Shown in pieces: positions 49,357 through 57,891 of a DNA stretch of 64,000 nt. The notes beneath the pieces are model-generated. The model saw only the letters and a list, made by a program, of their open reading frames with translations. It was not told where the DNA came from and did no database searches. The DNA comes from Pseudogemmobacter humi. Lineage in GTDB: Bacteria; Pseudomonadota; Alphaproteobacteria; Rhodobacterales; Rhodobacteraceae. The translations under genes and the position numbers were made by a program. The stretch's first letter is position 1. The number at the start of each line of letters is the position of its first letter. The DNA is taken from the NCBI RefSeq assembly GCF_900609055.1, contig NZ_UXAW01000071.1, forward strand, positions 1 through 64,000, in the 5' to 3' direction.

Positions 49357-49400
49357 GCAATTTTCTTCAAAGAAAATTGCAAATTCCTTTGAAGGAATTT
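49357..49400. terminator. two adjacent palindromes between the ATPase and permease genes
   Basis: 49357-49380 (arms GCAATTTTCTT, CA centre) and 49381-49400 (arms AAATTCCTT, TG centre), abutting. They sit in the middle of the transporter operon, so here the element is more likely a processing or attenuation site than a full stop. Confidence 0.55.
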
Positions 49401-49422
49401 GGCTGCCGCACCGGAAGCCGCC

Positions 49423-50517
49423 ATGCTGAGGCTGGAGAAACGCCCCAATCCCTCGGTCTTCTGGCTCTGGGCCACGCCGGTGCTGGCGGTGGCGCTGACC
49501 ATGGTCGTGGGGGGCCTGTTGTTCGCGGCTCTCGGCTCGAATCCGGTCACGGTGATCCGCACCATCTTCTGGGATCCGCTGTTCGGCGCCAATGCGGGCT
49601 ATTTCCGCGCCCAGCTTCTGATCAAGGCGGCGCCGCTGATCCTGATCGCGATCGGGCTCGCCATGGGCTTTCGCGCCGGGATCTGGAACATCGGCGCCGA
49701 GGGCCAGTATATCATCGGCGCGGTGGTGGGGGCCTCGGTCGGTCTTGCGGTCTATCCCACGGAAAACCGGCTGATCTTCCCCGCGATGGTGCTGGCCGGC
49801 GCTTTCGGGGGCTGGGCCTGGGCGATGATCCCGGCGATTCTGAAGACCCGGTTCAACACCAACGAGATCCTCGTCTCGCTGATGCTGGTCTATGTCGCCG
49901 AGGCGATCCTCGCCAAAGCCGCGCTCGGCTTTCTGCGCAACCCCGAGGGGATGGGCTTTCCGGGCAGCCGCAATTTCAGCTCTTACCCGGCGGCGCGCAA
50001 TTTCGACCTGATCGAGCGCACCGGCCTGCACTGGGGCGGCGTCACCGCGCTGGCGGTGGCGGTGGCGGCCTATGTGCTGCTGACGCGCCACGGCATCGGC
50101 TTTCAGATCCGGCTGGCGGGCCAGGCGCCGCGCGCGGCGCGGTTCCACGGCGTCAGCCCCACCCGGCTGGTGGTGTTCTGCCTTGGCCTGACCGGGGCGT
50201 TGGCGGGGATGGCGGGCCTGTTCGAGGCCACCGGCCCCGGCGGCCAGATCACCGAGAATTTCGCCTCCGGCTACGGATTCACCGCGATCATCGTCGCCTT
50301 CCTCGGCCGTCTGAACCCGCTCGGGATCGTGCTGGCCGGTTTCATGATGGCGCTGACCTATGTCGGCGGCAGCCTCGCGGAATCGACGATGAACCTGCCC
50401 GCGGCCTCGATCCAGGTGTTTCAGGGAATGCTGCTGTTCTTCCTGCTGGGGGTCGACGTGCTGACCAATTACCGCGTGAGGCGCCCGAGCGGCGCGGCGA
50501 AAGGAGCGGAGGCATGA
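49423..50517 (+). CDS. ABC transporter permease 1 (BMP-type)
   Basis: 364 residues, about eight to ten membrane helices (WATPVLAVALTMVVGGLLFAAL and similar), with GFRAGIWNIGAEGQYIIGAVVG and FNTNEILVSLMLVYVAEAI typical of the YufP family. The start at ATG 49423 has GGAAG upstream; a TTG at 49399 is in frame but lies within the palindrome. The stop overlaps the start of permease 2 (ATGA). Confidence 0.92.
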   Translation: MLRLEKRPNPSVFWLWATPVLAVALTMVVGGLLFAALGSNPVTVIRTIFWDPLFGANAGYFRAQLLIKAAPLILIAIGLAMGFRAGIWNIGAEGQYIIGAVVGASVGLAVYPTENRLIFPAMVLAGAFGGWAWAMIPAILKTRFNTNEILVSLMLVYVAEAILAKAALGFLRNPEGMGFPGSRNFSSYPAARNFDLIERTGLHWGGVTALAVAVAAYVLLTRHGIGFQIRLAGQAPRAARFHGVSPTRLVVFCLGLTGALAGMAGLFEATGPGGQITENFASGYGFTAIIVAFLGRLNPLGIVLAGFMMALTYVGGSLAESTMNLPAASIQVFQGMLLFFLLGVDVLTNYRVRRPSGAAKGAEA

Positions 50518-51446
50518 TCATCGGCGGTATCGACATCGCGGTCCTCTTCGCCTCGCTGATGGTCGGCTCGGTGCCGATCCTGCTGGCCGCCCTCGGCGAG
50601 ACGGTGGTCGAGCGGTCGGGCGTGCTGAACCTGGGCGTCGAGGGGATGATGATCATCGGCGCGGTATCCGGCTTCATCGCCGCGGTGCAACTGGACAACC
50701 CGGTCGCCGGGTTCCTCGCCGGAGCCGTCTGCGGCGCGCTGTTCTCGCTGATCTTCGCGGCGCTGACCCAGGGGCTCCTGGCCAATCAGGTGGCGACGGG
50801 GCTGGCGCTTACGCTGTTCGGGATCGGGATCTCCTCGCTTGCGGGCCAGGGCTACAACGGGATCAAGCCGCCCGCGACCTTCGCGCTGCCGATGGGGCCT
50901 TTGCGCGACATCCCCTTCCTCGGGCCGATGCTGTTCCGCCACGACTGGGTGGTGTGGTTCTCGCTGTTCATGGTGGCGGCGGTCTGGTTCGTGCTGAACC
51001 GCACCCGCGCCGGGCTGATCATCCGCGCCGTCGGCGAAAGCCACGAGGCCGCCCATGCCCTCGGCTACAAGGTCAACCGGATCCGCCTGCTCTGCATCCT
51101 GTTCGGCGGCGCGATGGCGGGCATGGGCGGCGCCTATATCAGCCTGGTCAGGGTGCCGCAGTGGACCGACAACATGACCAACGGCGTGGGCTGGATCGCG
51201 CTTGCCATCGTGGTCTTCGCCTCGTGGCGGCCGGGGCGGGTGCTGGTCGGTGCCTGGCTTTTCGGCGGGCTGATGGTGCTGGGGCCGAACCTCCAGGCGG
51301 CGGGCTACAGGATCCCGGTCGAATACTTGTCGATGGCGCCCTATCTGATAACCATCGTGGTGCTGGTCGTCATGTCTTCGGGGCGGCGCGGCCGGGCCAC
51401 GGGCGCCCCCGCCGCGCTCGGGCAGAATTTTCACGCCTCGCGCTGA
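50514..51446 (+). CDS. ABC transporter permease 2 (BMP-type)
   Basis: 310 residues with about eight membrane helices. Motifs: VVERSGVLNLGVEGMMIIGAV (family hallmark), ANQVATGLALTLFGIGISS and GGAMAGMGGAYISLVRVPQW. In ATGA overlap with permease 1. The YufQ-type partner of the same importer. Confidence 0.93.
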   Translation: MIIGGIDIAVLFASLMVGSVPILLAALGETVVERSGVLNLGVEGMMIIGAVSGFIAAVQLDNPVAGFLAGAVCGALFSLIFAALTQGLLANQVATGLALTLFGIGISSLAGQGYNGIKPPATFALPMGPLRDIPFLGPMLFRHDWVVWFSLFMVAAVWFVLNRTRAGLIIRAVGESHEAAHALGYKVNRIRLLCILFGGAMAGMGGAYISLVRVPQWTDNMTNGVGWIALAIVVFASWRPGRVLVGAWLFGGLMVLGPNLQAAGYRIPVEYLSMAPYLITIVVLVVMSSGRRGRATGAPAALGQNFHASR

Positions 51447-51496
51447 GGCAGGTCTCGCGGGGGCCTCGCCTCCGCCACAACGGGGAGAAATCTTGC

Positions 51497-52600
51497 ATGA
51501 AACGCAGAACGCTGCTGGCCTCAGTCGCCATCGGTCTTGGGCTGGCCCTCGGCCCCGCCGCCATGGCCCAGGACTCCGGGGCGGGTCTGGAGAAGGTGAA
51601 GGCCTGCTTCATCTATGTCGGCCCGATCGGCGACGGAGGCTGGACCTTCCAGCACCATCAGGGCGCGCTGGCGCTGAAAGAGGAATTCGGCGACCGCGTC
51701 GAGATCGCCTGGCAGGAATCGGTCCCCGAAGGCGCGGATGCCGAACGCTCGATCACCCAGTTCGCGCTTCAGGGCTGCAATATCATCTTCACCACCTCGT
51801 TCGGCTTCATGGACCCGACCAACACCGTCGCCGCCCAGTTCCCCGACGTGAAATTCGAACACGCCACCGGCTACAAGCGCGAGCATCCGAACGTCTCGAC
51901 CTATGACGCGCGTTTCTACGAGGGCCGCGCCGTGATGGGCACCATCGCCGGTCATATGACCAAATCCGGGAAGATCGGCTATATCGGCTCGTATCCGATC
52001 CCCGAGGTGATCCAGGGCATCAACTCCTCGTTCCTCCATGCGCGCAAGGTGAACCCCGAGGTCACGCTCTCGGTGGTCTGGGCCTATACCTGGTTCGACC
52101 CGGCGAAAGAGGCCGATGCCGCGAAGGCGCTGATCGACCAGGGCGTGGACGTGATCCTGCAACACACCGATTCCACCGCGCCGCTGGCCGAGGCCGCCAA
52201 GACCCCGGGCGTGATCGGCTTCGGCCAGGCCTCGGACATGGCGGCCTACAAGCCGGCGCCCCGGGTCTCGTCGATCATCGACAACTGGGCGCCCTATTAC
52301 ATCAAGCGCGTCGGCGCGCTGCTGGACGGCAGCTATGAGCAATCGGCGGCCTGGGAGGGTATCGCCGGCGGCGAGGTCGAGATCGGCGAGATCACCGAGG
52401 CCGTGCCGCCCGAGGTGAAAGCCGCCGCCGAGAAGGTGCGCGACGACATCGCCGCAGGCACCTATCACCCGTTCACCGGCCCGCTGAACAAGCAGGACGG
52501 CACCCCCTGGCTGGCCGAGGGCGAGACCGCCGACGACGGCACCCTGGCGGGGATGAACTTCTACGTCGAGGGCATCACCGGCGAGATCCCGAAGCAATAA
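51497..52600 (+). CDS. BMP family substrate-binding protein
   Basis: 367 residues with a signal peptide (ASVAIGLGLALGPAAMAQD), not a lipoprotein. The mature chain shows the BMP-family N-terminus KACFIYVGPIGDGGWTF and conserved GKIGYIGSYPIPEVIQGINS, DVILQHTDSTAP and VGALLDGSY. It binds purines or nucleosides in the periplasm for the transporter above. A strong intrinsic terminator follows. Confidence 0.94.
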   Translation: MKRRTLLASVAIGLGLALGPAAMAQDSGAGLEKVKACFIYVGPIGDGGWTFQHHQGALALKEEFGDRVEIAWQESVPEGADAERSITQFALQGCNIIFTTSFGFMDPTNTVAAQFPDVKFEHATGYKREHPNVSTYDARFYEGRAVMGTIAGHMTKSGKIGYIGSYPIPEVIQGINSSFLHARKVNPEVTLSVVWAYTWFDPAKEADAAKALIDQGVDVILQHTDSTAPLAEAAKTPGVIGFGQASDMAAYKPAPRVSSIIDNWAPYYIKRVGALLDGSYEQSAAWEGIAGGEVEIGEITEAVPPEVKAAAEKVRDDIAAGTYHPFTGPLNKQDGTPWLAEGETADDGTLAGMNFYVEGITGEIPKQ

Positions 52601-52610
52601 GACCCCTGAA

Positions 52611-52637
52611 AGGCCCGCCGGTGAGGCGGGCCTTTTT
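52611..52637 (+). terminator. intrinsic terminator after the BMP protein gene
   Basis: Inverted repeat AGGCCCGCC / GGCGGGCCT with a 5-base loop, followed directly by a run of T. It lies 11 bp after the stop codon and ends the xdh/importer operon. Confidence 0.9.
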
Positions 52638-52725
52638 CGGTGGGACTTTGCGGGACATAGCGGTCACTGGCGCTAACTGAGCGGGGGGTCGTCTGACCAA
52701 ATTATTGCGATCAGGAGCATTCACT

Positions 52726-52917
52726 GTGAGGAAGAACACATGCTGGTTTTGCGGCGATCCCATTGAATTGACCGATGCGCATGCAGTGAAGATTACTCTA
52801 CATAATCTCTTTCGAGACACGGGTGCATCTCAAGGCTTAACCTCTCATGCCGAGTGCGCCAGACTGCGATTGACGGGAGCAACTATGGAGTTTGACCCTG
52901 AAGTACTCTCTGACTAA
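52726..52917 (+). CDS. small protein with a treble-clef-like Cys/His motif
   Basis: 63 residues beginning VRKNTCWFCGDPIELTDAHA and ending with a HAECARL motif. The CxxC followed by HxxC spacing suggests one bound zinc, as in truncated HNH-type or treble-clef domains. The start is a GTG at 52726, with AGGAG 8 bp upstream. Base composition is clearly lower in GC than all neighbours (many AT-rich codons such as AAA, ATT, TTT), which suggests recent acquisition. No partner gene is obvious. Confidence 0.55.
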   Translation: MRKNTCWFCGDPIELTDAHAVKITLHNLFRDTGASQGLTSHAECARLRLTGATMEFDPEVLSD

Positions 52918-52935
52918 CCGGCGGCTTTGGGCTCA

Positions 52936-53175
52936 AACCGGCCCCTGCGGCGCGCAACAGGGGCCAGCGCCCGACCGCGGGTGGGCGCCGGGACGGCGCG
53001 ATGCTGGCGCTTTATGGGGCGTTCTCTCGTAAGGGCCGAACCAGAAGATCCTGGCGCAGGAGCGCCCGCCCTCCGGGGCGGTCGGGCACTGGCCGGGGCC
53101 GCTTGCGCGGCTGTTAACCCGGCCGGAGTTCTGATCAGACCGTGGGGATAAAAGCGGCTCTTCTCCACGGCAAGC
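52936..53175. repeat. degenerate tandem duplication, unit 1
   Basis: Aligns with unit 2 at several anchors: GCGCAACAG (52952), GATGCTGGCGCTTTATGG (53000), GGCCGGGGCCG (53091) and TTAACC (53114). The anchors are spaced alike, but between them the units differ by many substitutions and small gaps. Confidence 0.6.
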
Positions 53176-53183
53176 CTTGATTC

Positions 53184-53440
53184 CAAGCCGTTTTCCCCGC
53201 CGCGTAACACAGGCCGGTGCTCGGCCCGGGGCGGGCGCTGCTTCGGGGCGATGCGGGCGCTTTTTGGCGCGCTCCCTCCCGTCCGTGGAGCAACGCACGA
53301 GCCCCACCCGCGGTATGGACCGTCGCGCCAGTCTCGCGGCGTAAGCCTGCCGAATGGGGCAGGCCGCTGGCCGGGGCCGTTAACCAGACCGGCGGATCCG
53401 TTCAGACCCCGGGAAGGCGCTTCTGCCCCAGGCGCCGCAC
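53184..53440. repeat. degenerate tandem duplication, unit 2
   Basis: Anchors corresponding to unit 1: GCGTAACAC (53202), GATGCGGGCGCTTTTTGG (53250), GGCCGGGGCCG (53369) and TTAACC (53380). The offset between units is about 250 bp, rising to 266 at the end because of small gaps. Confidence 0.6.
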
Positions 53441-53595
53441 GAGACGTTCGTTGCCCGGACTGCCGCGGGATCGCCATCTGCACCGACGGCCGGGCGCATC
53501 CTCCCCACCCCCGCAGATACTTGCACGCCAGATATACATTTTGCGCCGCCCCCGCCTCTGCTACTCCTGAACCCTGTCCGCTGCCGGAGTTCCTC

Positions 53596-54336
53596 ATGCT
53601 CATCGCCGTTCTCAGCGACATCCATGGCAACCGCGAGGCCTTTGCCGCCGCGCTGGAAGATTGCGCGGAACGCGGCGCCGGGCGGATCGTACTGCTCGGC
53701 GATATCGTCGGCTACGGGCCGGACCCGGAATGGTGCACCGACAAGGCGCGCGAACTGGCCGGAGCCGGCGCGATCCTCGTGAAAGGCAACCACGACAGCG
53801 CCATCGACACGCCCGGCGAGAGCATGAACCCCGTCGCCCGCGCCGCCATCGACTGGACGCGGCCACGCCTCTCGGCCGGGAGCCGCAGGTTTCTCGCGGA
53901 TCTGCCGCTGACGGCGACGCTCGGCGAGACGCTCTTCGTCCATGCCTCGGCCCACAGCCCCGCCGACTGGATCTATGTCACCGGCGAACGTCAGGCGATG
54001 GCGAGCTTCCGCACCAGCGAGGCGCGGGCGATCTTCTGCGGCCATGTCCATGTTCCCGCGCTCTACAGTTGCGATCTGGCCGGAAGGGTGCACGGCCATG
54101 AGGTGACGATGGCGGCGAGCCTGCCGCTGATCACCTCGCGGCGCTGGCTGATGGTGGCGGGATCGGTGGGCCAGCCGAGGGATGGCGTGCCCCAGGCGGG
54201 CTATGTGCTCTACGACACCGACCGCAAGGAGATCAGCTTCCGCCGGGTGGCCTATGATCTCGCCACGACCCTGCGCAAGCTGCGCGCGGCAGGCCTGCCC
54301 GAGGCGCTGGCCACCCGGCTGATGGCGGGAAAATGA
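53596..54336 (+). CDS. metallophosphoesterase (YfcE-like)
   Basis: 246 residues with all calcineurin-like metal motifs: LSDIHGN (near 7-12), VLLGDIVGYGPDP, GNHDS and FCGHVHVP. It should hydrolyse phosphodiester or phosphomonoester bonds with two divalent metals; the substrate is unknown. GGAG precedes the ATG at 53596. It is followed 19 bp later by a Ser/Thr kinase gene, so a kinase-phosphatase pairing is possible. Confidence 0.9.
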   Translation: MLIAVLSDIHGNREAFAAALEDCAERGAGRIVLLGDIVGYGPDPEWCTDKARELAGAGAILVKGNHDSAIDTPGESMNPVARAAIDWTRPRLSAGSRRFLADLPLTATLGETLFVHASAHSPADWIYVTGERQAMASFRTSEARAIFCGHVHVPALYSCDLAGRVHGHEVTMAASLPLITSRRWLMVAGSVGQPRDGVPQAGYVLYDTDRKEISFRRVAYDLATTLRKLRAAGLPEALATRLMAGK

Positions 54337-54355
54337 TCGCGAAAAAGGACAGGCG

Positions 54356-55765
54356 ATGAAGACACGTCCGAAAACCGGGCTGGAGATCGACGGCTTCACC
54401 CTCGGCGACATGCTGCACCGCGGCGGCTTCGCCACCATCTGGGAGGTCACCCACCCCGACCACCCCGGCAAGATGGTGATGAAGGTGCCCACCATCCTCG
54501 ACGGCGACGACGGGCCGACCATCGTCGGCTTCGAGACCGAGCAGATGATCCTGCCGCGCCTGAGCGGCCCGCATGTGCCCAAAGTGATCGCGGCCGGCGA
54601 TTTCAGCGACATGCCTTACCTCGTGACCGAGAAACTGCCCGGCGGTCCGCTCCAGGACCTGATCCGCGAGGCGCCACTGCCCATCGAGCGGGTGGTGGAA
54701 CTGGGCCGCGGGATGGCCGCCATGCTGCACGAGCTGCACCGCCAGCATGTGATCCATCTCGACCTGAAGCCCGGCAATGTGATGTGGCGCGAGACCGGCG
54801 AGATGGTCGCCATCGACTACGGTCTTGCCCGCCACGACCAGTTGCCGGATCTGCTGGCCGAGGAATTCACCATTCCGATGGGCACCTTCCCCTATATCGC
54901 GCCCGAACAGTTCCTGCGGCAGCGAAACGACCTGCGCTCGGACATTTTCGCGCTCGGGGTGATGCTTTACGAACTGGCGACCGGCAAACTGCCCTTCGGC
55001 CATCCCCAGACCCTGCGCGGGGTGCGCAAACGGCTCTGGCGCGACCCCGAGCCGCCGCGCGCGCTGAACCCGGACCTGCCGCCCTGGTTCCAGGAGATCG
55101 TCCTGCGCGCGACAGAAATCGACCCGGCGGTGCGCACCCGGTCGGCGGCGCAGATCCTGTTCGATCTGGAGCATCCCGACCAGGTGGAACTGACGGCGCG
55201 CGCCAGCCGCGAGAGGCGGGACGGATTCTGGGCCGTGCAGCGCCGGCGCTGGAAGATGCGCCGCCTGAGGCGCTTCGCCGCGCCGCCGCCGCTGGTCGCC
55301 GAGCAGACCGCGCGGGCGCCGGTGCTGATGGCGGCGGTGGATCTGTCGCCGGCGATGGAGCCTCTGTCCGGGCGCGTCCTCCAGGCGGTGCGCGATATCC
55401 TGATCATCCGCCCCGAGGCCCGTGTGGCCTGCGTCAACGTGATCCGCACCCACCGGATCGGCCTCGACCAGGCCACCGACGACGAGGGCAACCATATCCA
55501 CATCTCGCGCCTTGTGGCGCTGAAGGCCTGGGGCCAGCGGCTCGGCCTGCCCGAGGGCCGCGTCACCTTCACCGTGCTGGAAGGCCCGGACCCGGGGGCC
55601 GAACTGATCGACCACGCCGGACGGATCATGGCCGACCATGTGGTGATGGGGGCGCGCGCGAATTCGGCGGCGCGGCGCTACCTCGGCTCGGTCTCCAGCC
55701 AGGTCGTGGCCCAGGCCCCCTGCTCGGTGACCATCGTGCGCATCCCGCAACCGCGCGAGGGGTGA
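54356..55765 (+). CDS. Ser/Thr protein kinase fused to a universal stress protein domain
   Basis: 469 residues. Kinase domain (13 to about 270): glycine-rich LHRGGFATIWEV, Lys in MVMKVP, HLDLKPGNVMW (catalytic loop, HxD with L before D), AIDYGLARHD (DYG in place of DFG), IAPEQF and SDIFALGVMLYELATGKLPF. UspA domain from about 320: APVLMAAVDLSPAMEP, ending VVAQAPCSVTIVRIP. No membrane segment. It probably senses a stress signal through the UspA part. It follows the metallophosphoesterase closely. Confidence 0.9.
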   Translation: MKTRPKTGLEIDGFTLGDMLHRGGFATIWEVTHPDHPGKMVMKVPTILDGDDGPTIVGFETEQMILPRLSGPHVPKVIAAGDFSDMPYLVTEKLPGGPLQDLIREAPLPIERVVELGRGMAAMLHELHRQHVIHLDLKPGNVMWRETGEMVAIDYGLARHDQLPDLLAEEFTIPMGTFPYIAPEQFLRQRNDLRSDIFALGVMLYELATGKLPFGHPQTLRGVRKRLWRDPEPPRALNPDLPPWFQEIVLRATEIDPAVRTRSAAQILFDLEHPDQVELTARASRERRDGFWAVQRRRWKMRRLRRFAAPPPLVAEQTARAPVLMAAVDLSPAMEPLSGRVLQAVRDILIIRPEARVACVNVIRTHRIGLDQATDDEGNHIHISRLVALKAWGQRLGLPEGRVTFTVLEGPDPGAELIDHAGRIMADHVVMGARANSAARRYLGSVSSQVVAQAPCSVTIVRIPQPREG

Positions 55766-56143
55766 AAGCCGCTTTCATCCCTGGCCTTCCGCGGCCCCCG
55801 CCCCTGCCATTTCCGGTCCCTGACCATCCCCGCCGGTGGCCGTCCGCTATCCATCCATGCAGGCCGGATCGACGGCTCCCTGCCCGTCCGCCTGGCGTTG
55901 GCGAAGGGCCGCGCAGGCAGCCGCCACGCGCCATTGCGGCAAGAGACGAAACCCGCGATGCTCAGCCGATGCGGGCGCGGGGTCATGCGCCGGATCGCCG
56001 CCGCGAAACGGCAGGCCGATGCCGCCAGCCTGCCGGGCCTGCCGGGGCGCATCGCCGCAAACCACCTGCGCCGCATCCGGCACCGGCCGGGCGATCCGTA
56101 TTGCCGCCAGCAGCGGCGGCAGCAGGGCATGAAAGGACAGACC
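55766..56143. other. intergenic region, no supported gene
   Basis: 378 bp between the kinase-UspA gene and the SDR gene. The SDR frame stays open upstream to 55898 but with no ribosome site and no family-like sequence. No repeat or terminator with a T-run was seen. Confidence 0.5.
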
Positions 56144-56917
56144 ATGACGAAAACCATCCTTATCACCGGCGCGGGATCGGGTTTTGGCCGCGGCGTGGCG
56201 CTTGGCCTTGCGCGCGCGGGCCATGACGTGATCGCGGGCTGCCATATCTGGCCGCAGGTGACCGATCTGCGCAGTGAGGCCGCGCGCGAGGGGCTGAGCT
56301 TGCGCGTCATCAAACTGGATGTGCTGTCGGAGATCGACCGCAGCCATGCGCTCTCGCTGGAGTTCGACACGCTCTTCAACAATGCCGGAATCATGGAATC
56401 CGGCCCGGTGGCCGAACTGCCGATGGCGGTGGTCCGCGCCAGTTTCGAGACCAATGTCTTTGCCGCCCTGGCCATGGCGCAAGGCGCCGCGCGCAAGTTC
56501 ATCACCGCGGGCAAGGGCCGCATCGTCTGGACCTCCTCGGTCGCGGGGCTGGTCGGGGTCAGCTGGGACGGCGCCTATTCCGCGTCGAAATTCGCGGTCG
56601 AGGGCTTTTGTCTGGCGATGCGCGAGGAACTGAAACCCTACGGCGTCGAGGTCTGCACCGTGAACCCCGGCGCCTATCGCACCGGCTTCAACGACACCGG
56701 CATGGAATCGCAGGACCAATGGTGGGCTCAGGGCGAGCGTGTGATGGCGCACTGGCCGGTGCGCGAGTTGAAGAACCAGCATGATCCGGCCGAAATGATC
56801 GCGGCGATGATCGACGTGCTGACCGCCGAAAAGCCCGCCTTCCGCACCGTCCTGCCCGCCAAAACCGCCGACCGCGTCCAGAGCGAACAGCGCGAAGCCT
56901 GGGACTGGACGGTATGA
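56144..56917 (+). CDS. short-chain dehydrogenase/reductase
   Basis: 257 residues. Cofactor motif TGAGSGFGRG near residue 9, NNAGI, and the catalytic Ser-Tyr-Lys set TSSVAGL plus YSASKFAVEGF. The C-terminus has PGAYRTGFND. NADPH-type specificity is not clear. The start is the ATG at 56144, with AAAGGA upstream; an ATG at 56129 is the alternative. It overlaps the monooxygenase gene by 4 bp. Substrate unknown. Confidence 0.92.
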   Translation: MTKTILITGAGSGFGRGVALGLARAGHDVIAGCHIWPQVTDLRSEAAREGLSLRVIKLDVLSEIDRSHALSLEFDTLFNNAGIMESGPVAELPMAVVRASFETNVFAALAMAQGAARKFITAGKGRIVWTSSVAGLVGVSWDGAYSASKFAVEGFCLAMREELKPYGVEVCTVNPGAYRTGFNDTGMESQDQWWAQGERVMAHWPVRELKNQHDPAEMIAAMIDVLTAEKPAFRTVLPAKTADRVQSEQREAWDWTV

Positions 56918-57186
56918 GCCTGCGGGTCACAGCCCGCATCACCGCGCGCGATCCGGAAGCGCTGATCCCGCTCTTGCACCAGTTGACCGAACACAGCCGG
57001 AATGAGCCCGGCTGTCTCGACTACGGCTGGTATCGCAAGGGCGCGGTCTTTACCTCGGTCGAGCTGTGGCAAACGCCCGAGGCCGAGCGCGCCCATAACA
57101 GGACCGCGTTCCTGGACGACCTTCTGTGCCGCATCGTCCCGTTGCTCGAAGGCCGGCCCGAGGTCACCCGCTGGGAGAATATCTGA
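56914..57186 (+). CDS. antibiotic biosynthesis monooxygenase (ABM/YgiN-like) domain protein
   Basis: 90 residues, a single ferredoxin-like ABM domain: VTARITARDPEALIPLLHQL, then NEPGCLDYGWYRK and FTSVELWQTPEAERAHNRT. Members handle quinones or polyketide-like compounds without cofactor. In ATGA overlap with the SDR gene, so the two probably act on the same small molecule. Convergent with the TetR gene. Confidence 0.9.
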   Translation: MSLRVTARITARDPEALIPLLHQLTEHSRNEPGCLDYGWYRKGAVFTSVELWQTPEAERAHNRTAFLDDLLCRIVPLLEGRPEVTRWENI

Positions 57187-57249
57187 GACAGAGCGCGGAT
57201 CACCTGAAACAGCGGTTCCTCTGTTGTCGCGCGCCTTCGCCGGCAGGCC

Positions 57250-57810
57250 TCACCCCCCGCCTTCCTGGCAGGGGCCGGCGGTATGTGCAGAGAGCATGGC
57301 TTCAACGTCATCCAGAAAAGCGAACCAGGCGCCTTCCTCGTCTATGCCGTTGATCCGCATCAGAAACAGCCCCTCAACGGCCAGAAACGCCACACGCGCC
57401 GCCCGCGCCCGGGGCGAGGGGCCATCGAGGCGGCTGAACATCCCCTGATACCAGGCCCGTATCTCCTGCATATGCACCGGATCCTTGAGCGAGCCGACCA
57501 GAAGCCCGGCCATTCTGGCGTTCATCGCCTGCTGCGAGGCGCGGGTGGCCTGGATATAGCGGCGGACGAAGGCGACCGGATCACCGGGAGGGGGCTCTCC
57601 CATCAGCGCATCGAACTGACTGGTCCAGCGGTCGATCAGGCTGCGCACCAGATCTTCCTTCGAGGCAAAGGAATACTGCACGCCGCCTTTGGTAATACCC
57701 GCCGCCTGGGCCAGGGCGCCGATGGTCAGGGCGGCCGCGCCGCCGCTGCGCACCAGCTCTTCGGCGAGGTCCAGCAGCTTCTCGCGGGTGATGGTCGGCT
57801 TTCTGCCCAA
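57250..57810 (-). CDS. TetR family transcriptional repressor
   Basis: 186 residues. N-terminal HTH: LTIGALAQAAGITKGGVQYSFASKEDL (shown here in parts as residues about 28-54), followed by an all-helical ligand-binding domain. The start is a TTG at 57810 with AGGACA upstream. It is divergent from an MFS exporter, and the intergenic region carries a 16-bp palindrome. Presumed local repressor of the exporter. Confidence 0.93.
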   Translation of the reverse strand: MGRKPTITREKLLDLAEELVRSGGAAALTIGALAQAAGITKGGVQYSFASKEDLVRSLIDRWTSQFDALMGEPPPGDPVAFVRRYIQATRASQQAMNARMAGLLVGSLKDPVHMQEIRAWYQGMFSRLDGPSPRARAARVAFLAVEGLFLMRINGIDEEGAWFAFLDDVEAMLSAHTAGPCQEGGG

Positions 57811-57841
57811 TGTCCTGACCTTCGCAGATTTCGGTTGAAAG

Positions 57842-57857
57842 AAATACGACCGTATTT
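57842..57857. promoter_or_regulatory. candidate TetR operator
   Basis: Perfect inverted repeat: 7-bp arms AAATACG / CGTATTT around AC. It lies between the divergent TetR and MFS genes, 34 bp before the MFS start, and the arms resemble the TA-rich ends of QacR/TetR-type operators. Confidence 0.75.
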
Positions 57858-57891
57858 ATATGGAGCCGGGCAGCAGAAGCCAAGGTGACTC

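Larger units (their letters stand above)
52918..53595. other. intergenic region with a degenerate tandem duplication
   Basis: 678 bp between the small zinc-motif gene and the metallophosphoesterase. It contains two related blocks of about 230 bp. A minus-strand frame stays open across most of it (52914-53630), but it overlaps the metallophosphoesterase start and shows no recognisable protein, so I do not call a gene. Confidence 0.5.

Noticed and set aside
47443-50148. 901-codon minus-strand frame opposite xdhC and the importer genes
   Set aside because: Shadow of three well-supported genes on the plus strand; no ribosome site or known motif.
52914-53630. 238-codon minus-strand frame across the duplicated blocks
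   Set aside because: Overlaps the metallophosphoesterase start; Arg/Pro/Ala-rich noise with no domain. Kept only as a note in the intergenic entry.
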